Positions 1-5,345 of a DNA stretch of 6,763 bases are shown piece after piece (position 1 is the first letter of the stretch; each line of letters begins with the position of its first letter). This DNA comes from Phycisphaerae bacterium. GTDB taxonomy: Bacteria > Planctomycetota > Phycisphaerae > Sedimentisphaerales > Anaerobacaceae. The stretch is from positions 1 through 6,763 of the forward strand of contig DAOUVA010000246.1 of the NCBI GenBank assembly GCA_030667885.1, given 5' to 3'. The position numbers and the translations under genes were made by a program. Below the pieces are notes generated by a model that was not told the origin of the DNA, did not search any database, and worked only from the letters and a program-made list of their open reading frames with translations.

Positions 1-20
1 ATAAACTCACGTCGATTCAC
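1..20 (-). CDS. Start of a Tat-exported protein (partial, GTG start)
   Basis: Only the first six codons and two bases are in the window, reading MNRREF followed by an ATx codon. The GTG start is chosen because an AAGGAG Shine-Dalgarno sequence lies seven bases upstream, the ideal distance. The gene begins 29 bases after the stop of the GH129-like gene on the same strand, so it is probably the third gene of the same operon. The twin arginines followed by E and F match the beginning of many Tat signal peptides (RRxF), which are typical of planctomycete sulfatases, Gfo/Idh/MocA-type oxidoreductases and DUF1501-type proteins that start MNRREF. Which of these it is cannot be decided from six residues. 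A sulfatase would suit a glycan-degradation operon, but that is a guess. The coding call rests on start, ribosome binding site and operon position together. Confidence 0.6.
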
Positions 21-27
21 AATCAAA

Positions 28-33
28 CTCCTT
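28..33 (-). promoter_or_regulatory. Ribosome binding site for the partial Tat-protein gene
   Basis: The minus strand reads AAGGAG here, followed by seven bases and a GTG codon at 20-18. It lies in the 29-base gap after the TGA stop of the upstream gene. It decides the start of the truncated gene, which has no ATG alternative in view. Confidence 0.6.
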
Positions 34-49
34 GCTTTTCTTTACCGCC

Positions 50-2443
50 TCATTTCACCGCGCCTGAATTCAGATTCGGTGTAAAGGTCAGGATTTTTTT
101 CTTCCCACCATCCAGCCATCTTGCTGAAATGCTTCGTGCAGGAATTTCATCTCCCCGATAGCGGCGCGGCTGCTGTGAAAAATTCGCAATCATTTCCACC
201 CGATCGTCAAAAACCGCACGCTGCAACTTTCTGTCGGAGCTAAGCCAGTTGAAATCCGTCATCTGCGCAAAGCCAAATTCTCTGTGTAACGGCGAGAAAT
301 ATTCATAATGCCTTTTCATTATATCACGGTATCTGTCAAATTCATCAAGATTCATGTGATACAACGGCGGAACCATATACAGCAACTCCGTCAACGCCAC
401 AGTATCGAGCACATTGCTGTACTTGAGACTGCTGTTCGCCCATTGGTGAGTCGTAACAATCGAATCATGGAAGACAATTTCATAGAGCGGCAGGCGATAC
501 CGGGGGTCATAGTTAAAATACTGATACTTCTCCATCATCGGAACCTGCTTAACGAATACCTTTGGCCCGTCAGGGGGATAATATTGACCCAGGTAGTATT
601 CCGAATCCTTATTTTTAAAATCAGGATCGCCCCAGCCGAATCCAGGCCCGAATATCCCTTCAGCCAAATGGATAACTTTCGCCGAGTACGAGCTGCCGCC
701 CTCCGAGCCAACCACTACATTAAATGTATCGCTAATCCAGGAGAGCCTATCTAAACGCGCTCTTACATCATCGGCCTGGCTTGCCCGGTGAAAAGGTGAG
801 TAATCATCATAAACCTCACCGTAAGCATCGCAATCGACAAAATAATAATTGTACGGAACGTTCTTCATATTTTCTCTGACACGCTTTTCCACATGCGCTC
901 TGGCGGCAATCGGGCTAAGTTTGAAACCTGTGCCCTTAAATCCACCCCGTTTCTTTCCATCTTTACGGACGATAGGTCCCTTCTCAAAAAGTTCCCTGTC
1001 AAACTGCGCAGTACTCCACGTACTATCCGTGCCGCGCATCGAAGGGTCGTGAATACTGTGAAATGAATCATACGTGCCAAACAAGTATCCCATCCTATCG
1101 GCCTGCTTTGCCACCTCGGGACGTTTCTCGATTCCTTCCCAGCCTTCGACACACAATCTCATCCTATCAAAACCGCTCTCTTTAAACTGCTCCAGCATCC
1201 TGCCTGAAACACCGTCACCCCAGCTATCAACCGGAATCATAAACTCTGCAAACCCCGCACGAAGAATCAGACCGTTCATCCGGCACAGCTCCGGAGTCGT
1301 AAGCTCATCTGAATCTTTCTTCAGCAATTCGGCCGCCTCATCCGGAAGAACTACTTCCCGCCAACAGCCTTTATCATAAAAGTCCCGCATCTCCAGCAAT
1401 CGGGACAGCTCATTGGCCACCTGACCCTTGATATATTTATCCGGCCACTGAGCGCTGGAAAGCGTAACTACTTCGGCCCAGCGTTCAGGCTCCATCAATT
1501 CCTTAAATCGTCCGCCCGGTGACAATCGCCCGGCCTTGCTTTGTTCGAGAAGCTTCCCACAGAAAGATTTCCATTTGCCTGGAGGGATACAATGCCGCGT
1601 AAAAAACGCATCGCCCCAGAGATAGATATGCGGTGCTCCTAACAAACGCTCAGCCCTTGGAACTTTCTTCACTTTCTCCTTCATACCGACAAACTCACCC
1701 TGCTGTTTCAGCCAGCGGCGAAACTGTTTTGCAGGCTCTACCGGTGAATTGTTTTGTCCCAGCCGAATCAAAAATCCATATTCTTTTTTGGATTGAACAG
1801 ATGTAAATTCGTGGCTGAACCTCGCTTCGAGAATGTCCCCGGTTCGGTTGAAATTTATTACGTTATTGTAGGGATTGGTTATGATATACGTCAGTGAAAA
1901 GTCGCCGCAATCCAGGCCCCAAAAAGGCATACTTAGCCCTTCCAGCGTGTTCCATTCTCCATGCTCTACCAGATACTTCTCCCATCGCGGCTCATCAAGA
2001 GGAATATAGCAGCCCTCCCAGCGGGGCCAGATTAACGCCTTGATATTTGCCCTTTCCTGAAAAACAGGCCAGGTAAAGGCACCTGTTTTGCCGGAAAAAA
2101 ATTGAACCGACAAATCACGCTTGTCTAATCGAACCTCAACCTTAATTCCTTTTGCCTTTAAGAGCCACTGCGCCCGAGAGCCATCCTTTACTATATCGCC
2201 GATTGGGCCTAAATCAGGCTGGCCTCTGGACAGCAGGATTTTATCACCACCCGGCAGCTCGGCGCTCATTTCCAGCGCTGCCGGCGATACCTGCACCGAC
2301 CAGTATTCATTGCTCAGGATAATTTCATCCGACCAAGCCGCCCGCACCCCGACTGCGACAAAACAAACCGCTGGAATCAGCAAGTAACAGTAAAACCTCT
2401 TCGCTTTGCGCAAAGCCTCATCCTGAACTGACATCACCAGCAT
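50..2443 (-). CDS. Secreted GH129/GH101-like glycoside hydrolase
   Basis: A complete 797-residue protein. The ATG at 2443-2441 is preceded by an AGGAG six bases upstream; a second ATG at codon 4 is less well placed. Residues 1-38 form a signal peptide: basic RKAKR (12-16), a hydrophobic core (17-33), and a likely cut near VRA-AWS (35-38), so the enzyme acts outside the cytoplasm. Residues 40-300 look like a beta-rich N-terminal domain, about 390-690 a (beta/alpha)8 barrel (WGDG at 408-411, THQW at 665-668), and the end a beta domain (IANFSQQPRRY). In the barrel YYFVDCD ends a strand, and VVVGSEGG follows about 44 residues later. D537 (or D539) and E581 are thus candidates for nucleophile and acid/base, like the Asp/Glu pair of retaining GH101 and GH129 alpha-N-acetylgalactosaminidases; the spacing seems closer to GH129. 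The family is recognised from motifs only, and the substrate is inferred. The gene follows the GH2 gene by 62 bases. Confidence 0.72.
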   Translation of the reverse strand: MLVMSVQDEALRKAKRFYCYLLIPAVCFVAVGVRAAWSDEIILSNEYWSVQVSPAALEMSAELPGGDKILLSRGQPDLGPIGDIVKDGSRAQWLLKAKGIKVEVRLDKRDLSVQFFSGKTGAFTWPVFQERANIKALIWPRWEGCYIPLDEPRWEKYLVEHGEWNTLEGLSMPFWGLDCGDFSLTYIITNPYNNVINFNRTGDILEARFSHEFTSVQSKKEYGFLIRLGQNNSPVEPAKQFRRWLKQQGEFVGMKEKVKKVPRAERLLGAPHIYLWGDAFFTRHCIPPGKWKSFCGKLLEQSKAGRLSPGGRFKELMEPERWAEVVTLSSAQWPDKYIKGQVANELSRLLEMRDFYDKGCWREVVLPDEAAELLKKDSDELTTPELCRMNGLILRAGFAEFMIPVDSWGDGVSGRMLEQFKESGFDRMRLCVEGWEGIEKRPEVAKQADRMGYLFGTYDSFHSIHDPSMRGTDSTWSTAQFDRELFEKGPIVRKDGKKRGGFKGTGFKLSPIAARAHVEKRVRENMKNVPYNYYFVDCDAYGEVYDDYSPFHRASQADDVRARLDRLSWISDTFNVVVGSEGGSSYSAKVIHLAEGIFGPGFGWGDPDFKNKDSEYYLGQYYPPDGPKVFVKQVPMMEKYQYFNYDPRYRLPLYEIVFHDSIVTTHQWANSSLKYSNVLDTVALTELLYMVPPLYHMNLDEFDRYRDIMKRHYEYFSPLHREFGFAQMTDFNWLSSDRKLQRAVFDDRVEMIANFSQQPRRYRGDEIPARSISARWLDGGKKKILTFTPNLNSGAVK

Positions 2444-2505
2444 GAAATACTCCTCAACGATGAAGGTCTTTTTTTATTGTTAATTCAAATCGTGAATCAA
2501 TCCGC

Positions 2506-4833
2506 CTATTTTTCTATTATGTCCACCAGGCCCACATCGATATATTGGCCGCCCTGGGTCTGAGAGCAGTGAACGGCTAAACTATTTATCCCGACCTTCA
2601 ACGTCTTCTGTCCCTTTTCATCAAGCCTGAATTGGATATAACTCGAAGTATGGCCCTCAAGCTTTGCAACAAGCTGGCTGTTGATATAAACCTCTGCGTC
2701 TTCATCATGATGGATTAAAAGCTGTGGCCGGCTGAATTTTATACTATCCAGCTCAAACGTTCTGCGCATCCAGATACCCGGACTTTTCCACTCGGTGCCG
2801 ACGACGGCGCCGGGCGTCCCTTCAGTGCCGAAACCGCCTTTAGCTTCCTGCCAGTCGGAATCGGAGAAGCCCGCCCGATACCAGCCGACGCGTGGTTCGT
2901 CCGTCGTATATCGCCAGCTTTGTCCTGTTGTTTGTGAAGTTGGGACAAGCGTCTTAACAACAGGCGGCGGCTGGTACAAACGCCTGTTCGCCGCCGCGAC
3001 CTTTTCAACATCCATCTTTATCATCGCCCTGTCGTAAGTCATCAGTCCGTTGACCTCAATCTCAACATCCGTCGTCTGAGTATATACTCCCGCGCACAGA
3101 CCTGGGCCAATCAGCGAACGCAAATTATCAAGCAGAACCAGGTACGCATCGGTAAGTTCCTCACGAGTCTTATAAGTGCGGTATCCCCAGTTCTTTTCAT
3201 CCTGCCATGTATGCCCTGTGACCGGCAAGCCCAAACCGCCAAACTCACCTAACACCGCTGCGCGGTTCTCTTCGGTAGGCGGCGCAGCCGGACCCGGATA
3301 GCTGTGAATATCGTGTACGTCACCAACCCCCCGGTCGGACCAGCCGCTCGTATTATTCACTAATCGGCTCGGATCAAGCTCCTTAACAAAATCCACTATC
3401 CGCGCCGTATCATACTGTCCCCAGCCCTCGTTAAAAGGTACCCACATTACTATACACGGATGATTGCTGAAAGCGTTAACGACACGCGTGAGCTCCAGCT
3501 CAAACTGCTTTGCCGACTCTTCACTTCTCTCAAGATCAGGATCATCGCCGCCGATGTGCCCGTCGCCGTTGGGCATATCCTGCCAGACCATCAATCCTAA
3601 TTTATCGCACCAGTAGTACAGCCGGTCAGGCTCCACCTTGACGTGCTTGCGCAGCATATTACAGCCGAGCTTTTTCAATACATCGATGTCATAGCGAAGC
3701 GCTTCATCGGTCGGTGCAGTGTACAATCCGTCCGGCCACCATCCCTGGTCAAGCGGACCGTACTGAAACAGCGGCTTATTGTTCAGAAACAGCCGGGTAA
3801 TACCTTCTTCGTCTTTGTCTAACGAGATTTTCCGCATACCGAAGTAGCTGTTTACTGTATCAACGATTTTGCCCTTACTGTCCTTAAGCGTTACTTTCAC
3901 ATCATATAAAAAAGGTGAATCCGGCGACCACAGCTTCGGCTTTTTAATTTTTAAAACAATTTCTTCGCCGGCATTGCCTTTGCCCTTTATCTTATTGAAC
4001 CAACCAAGGTTGATTTCCGCTTCAACGCTGCAGTCAACTGTTGCCTGCGAGCATACAGCGGTTATATGCGCCGATTCTGAATCTATATCCGGAACGATTT
4101 TCAGTGACTTAATATGCGCCGCAGGCACCGGCTCGACCCATACCGTCTGCCAGATTCCCGTAACCGCGGTGTACCATATCCCGCCGGGTTTTTTTACCTG
4201 TTTACCCCGCGGCTGAGTGCCGGAGTTCGTCGGATCCCAAACGCTTAGTACAATTTCCTGCGAATCGGTATCATTCAGCACATCTGTGATATCTAATGTG
4301 AACGGATCGTAACCACCTTTATGGCTGCCCACTTTTGTGCCATTCACCCATATCGTTGAATCCCAGTCCACCGCCCCAAAATGCAGCAGCAAGCGTTGGC
4401 CTGTCCATTTTTTGGGGACTTCAAATGTTCGCCGATACCATAGCTGGTTCTCTTCACCGACAGGCAACATCACGCCTGACAGGGCCGACTCAATAGGAAA
4501 CGGCACGAGAATTTGCCCGTCGAACTGGACCGGTTGCCGCTGCTCTTTGGTCCTGATTGCATATTCCCATAACCCGTTAAGATTCAGCCAGTTCTTGCGG
4601 ACCTGTTGCGGACGTGGGTACTCGGGGTGAACTTTTTTCGGTGAGACCTGCCCCGACCACTGGGTCATAAGCGGGCCCTGGCTTACCTGCCACTCGGCCT
4701 GTACAGAAGAGCAGATACACAAAAGTGCAAATATTATGACACAAACCCGGATTGTATCCCGTTTCAAAAACCGCACTGGCCTCCGCTGTGTTCTTTGTTC
4801 CGAACAACCGCTTGCAATGTAATGTGAATCCAT
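2506..4833 (-). CDS. Secreted GH2 glycosidase (beta-galactosidase/beta-glucuronidase type)
   Basis: A complete 775-residue protein. Its ATG at 4833-4831 has GAAAGGAG seven bases upstream. The signal peptide has an unusually long basic n-region (1-29), a hydrophobic core (30-43) and a likely cut after VQA (46). GH2 domains follow in order: sugar-binding jelly roll (about 70-235; WLNLNGLWEY 82-91, WYRRTF 132-137, FGAVDW 152-157, GGYDPF 173-178, TGIWQTVWVE 225-234), immunoglobulin-like domain (about 237-330), then a TIM barrel (about 335-620) entered through FGMRK (331-335). The expected acid/base is E469 in PFNEGWG and the nucleophile is E530 in LGEFGG, with DIHSYPGP between them. The end of the barrel carries YTQTTDVEIEVNG in place of the classical tryptophan-bearing loop. 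An extra C-terminal jelly-roll-like domain (about 628-775; WMRRTF 688-693) resembles the N-terminal one. A retaining exo-beta-glycosidase is secure; galactoside, glucuronide or mannoside specificity is not. It is the first gene of the operon. Confidence 0.9.
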   Translation of the reverse strand: MDSHYIASGCSEQRTQRRPVRFLKRDTIRVCVIIFALLCICSSVQAEWQVSQGPLMTQWSGQVSPKKVHPEYPRPQQVRKNWLNLNGLWEYAIRTKEQRQPVQFDGQILVPFPIESALSGVMLPVGEENQLWYRRTFEVPKKWTGQRLLLHFGAVDWDSTIWVNGTKVGSHKGGYDPFTLDITDVLNDTDSQEIVLSVWDPTNSGTQPRGKQVKKPGGIWYTAVTGIWQTVWVEPVPAAHIKSLKIVPDIDSESAHITAVCSQATVDCSVEAEINLGWFNKIKGKGNAGEEIVLKIKKPKLWSPDSPFLYDVKVTLKDSKGKIVDTVNSYFGMRKISLDKDEEGITRLFLNNKPLFQYGPLDQGWWPDGLYTAPTDEALRYDIDVLKKLGCNMLRKHVKVEPDRLYYWCDKLGLMVWQDMPNGDGHIGGDDPDLERSEESAKQFELELTRVVNAFSNHPCIVMWVPFNEGWGQYDTARIVDFVKELDPSRLVNNTSGWSDRGVGDVHDIHSYPGPAAPPTEENRAAVLGEFGGLGLPVTGHTWQDEKNWGYRTYKTREELTDAYLVLLDNLRSLIGPGLCAGVYTQTTDVEIEVNGLMTYDRAMIKMDVEKVAAANRRLYQPPPVVKTLVPTSQTTGQSWRYTTDEPRVGWYRAGFSDSDWQEAKGGFGTEGTPGAVVGTEWKSPGIWMRRTFELDSIKFSRPQLLIHHDEDAEVYINSQLVAKLEGHTSSYIQFRLDEKGQKTLKVGINSLAVHCSQTQGGQYIDVGLVDIIEK

Positions 4834-4914
4834 CTTTCGTCTCCTTTCGAATAGTTACAGTTCCATAAGTAACCGCATATCCCGCTCGTCTCCGAGCAGG
4901 CAGTCCTTTTATGC
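4834..4914 (-). promoter_or_regulatory. Structured 5' leader of the GH2 operon
   Basis: On the minus strand this leader can form an outer stem GCATA/TATGC (4914-4910 with 4879-4875). Inside it is an eight-pair stem CCTGCTCG/CGAGCGGG (4900-4893 with 4888-4881, one G-T pair) closed by GAGA, a GNRA tetraloop. A nine-base one-sided bulge (4909-4901) lies between the two stems. A second hairpin, GTTAC/GTAAC (4873-4869 with 4858-4854, ten-base loop), ends five bases before the Shine-Dalgarno sequence GAAAGGAG (4848-4841). GGA triplets sit in the bulge, the first loop, the second loop and the ribosome binding site. The octamer GGAGACGA occurs both at the first loop and at the ribosome binding site. 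The layout suggests translational control, for example by a CsrA-like protein. I recognise no known riboswitch family in it. The pairings are read by eye and no folding energy was computed. Confidence 0.45.
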
Positions 4915-4936
4915 CGAATTCTGCAAACAAAGGCTT

Positions 4937-4965
4937 AGATTACCTTCGATCAGCCGATTTTGCAA
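4937..4965 (-). promoter_or_regulatory. Weak candidate promoter for the GH2 operon
   Basis: On the minus strand TTGCAA (4965-4960) is followed after exactly 17 bases by TAATCT (4942-4937). The match to sigma-70 consensus is only partial (4 of 6 and 3 of 6), but position and spacing suit a transcript whose leader would contain the two hairpins before the GH2 start. The AT-rich stretch 4966-4990 just upstream could act as an UP-like element. No better pair was found between 4915 and 5040 on this strand. Confidence 0.25.
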
Positions 4966-5055
4966 TAAAATTTAATACTATAGAAAAAATGCCCAAAAAC
5001 TTCTCCCGCTTGCATTTACGGAACGCCTCGGCCGTGATAATCCCAAAGATTTCCC

Positions 5056-5085
5056 TTGACGGGAATATAGACAATTTGGTATAAC
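5056..5085 (+). promoter_or_regulatory. Sigma-70-type promoter of the divergent repeat-protein gene
   Basis: TTGACG at 5056-5061 and TATAAC at 5080-5085 are separated by 18 bases, and each box matches consensus at five of six positions. Transcription would start near 5091-5093 and give a leader of about 250 bases before the ATG at 5346. The -35 box sits in the middle of an inverted repeat, TTCCC-TTGAC-GGGAA (5051-5065), which could be an operator for a repressor competing with RNA polymerase. This is the best promoter match in the window. It is read from sequence only. Confidence 0.55.
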
Positions 5086-5096
5086 AAAGATTGGTG

Positions 5097-5129
5097 AGGC
5101 ATGTGTCCGTGCCTTTTTATATCCACGGA
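5097..5129 (+). promoter_or_regulatory. Two mutually exclusive hairpins at the start of the leader
   Basis: Hairpin A pairs AGGCATG (5097-5103) with CGTGCCT (5108-5114), a seven-pair stem with one G-T pair and a TGTC loop, followed by a T run (5114-5118), which is the look of an intrinsic terminator. Hairpin B pairs TCCGTG (5106-5111) with CACGGA (5124-5129) and is followed by TTTT. The two share bases 5106-5111 and so cannot form together. They begin about five bases after the predicted transcription start. They could be an early attenuation switch or simply a stabilising 5' hairpin. They do not end any gene visible upstream on this strand. Confidence 0.4.
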
Positions 5130-5187
5130 TTTTAGCCTTTTGAAGTTTCGGTACTTTGTTGATTTATCAATAGAGGAGGATGTTTCT

Positions 5188-5238
5188 ATGCCGGGGTTGA
5201 AGTTTGTCGACGACGATGGCTTTGTATCCCGAAGTTGA
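5188..5238 (+). CDS. Possible 16-residue leader peptide
   Basis: An ATG at 5188 is preceded by AGAGGAGGA (5172-5180) at a spacing of seven bases, as strong a ribosome binding site as that of the main gene downstream. It opens a 16-codon frame, MPGLKFVDDDGFVSRS, closed by TGA at 5236-5238. It lies in the long leader between the predicted promoter (5056-5085) and the secreted protein gene starting at 5346, leaving 107 bases between the two. It has no signal peptide or membrane segment, and no run of one codon that would mark a classical amino-acid attenuator. The peptide could be a regulatory upstream frame, a real small protein, or chance. The strong ribosome binding site is the only direct support. 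Confidence 0.35.
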   Translation: MPGLKFVDDDGFVSRS

Positions 5239-5283
5239 GCTTTCGCATTTCGACAAAAAATTCATCTTGTGAAAACAACAAGC

Positions 5284-5319
5284 ATTTTGGTGTGTGGCCA
5301 AAATATAATTTGAAATTAT
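5284..5319 (+). repeat. Two adjacent inverted repeats before the repeat-protein gene
   Basis: ATTTTGG (5284-5290) and CCAAAAT (5298-5304) form a perfect seven-base inverted repeat around a seven-base spacer. Directly after it, ATAATTT-G-AAATTAT (5305-5319) is a perfect 15-base palindrome with one central base. The first could form an RNA hairpin; the second is too tight for RNA and, if functional, would be a protein-binding DNA site. A perfect TATAAT (5304-5309) lies across the junction, but no -35 box is found at a proper distance. The Shine-Dalgarno sequence AGGAGGA (5334-5340) follows 14 bases later. Confidence 0.4.
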
Positions 5320-5345
5320 TTTAACTCTTTTTTAGGAGGACTATT

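Noticed and set aside
308..754. 148-codon open frame on the plus strand inside the GH129-like gene
   Set aside because: It is antisense to a protein with clear domain motifs, has no good ribosome binding site, and its product is low-complexity basic sequence with no recognisable domain.
2444..2505. Possible terminator or promoter between the GH2 and GH129-like genes
   Set aside because: Only a weak five-pair stem (ATTCA/TGAAT) and an A run on the transcribed strand are present, with no T run after a strong stem. A TTGATT box lacks a good -10 partner. Read-through within one operon is the simpler view.
4577..4930. 117-codon minus-strand frame covering the GH2 leader and 5' end
   Set aside because: It overlaps the GH2 gene in another frame through its signal peptide. 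The GH2 start has an ideal ribosome binding site and real domains, and this frame shows none.
5304..5309. Perfect TATAAT as a second promoter close to the repeat-protein gene
   Set aside because: No -35-like hexamer lies 16-19 bases upstream and there is no extended -10 TG; the hexamer arises within an AT-rich palindrome. It is kept only as a note on the inverted repeats.
4834..5345. tRNA, known riboswitch, insertion-sequence ends or attachment site in the divergent region
   Set aside because: I saw no cloverleaf, no conserved core of the common riboswitches, no long terminal inverted repeats and no target-site duplication.
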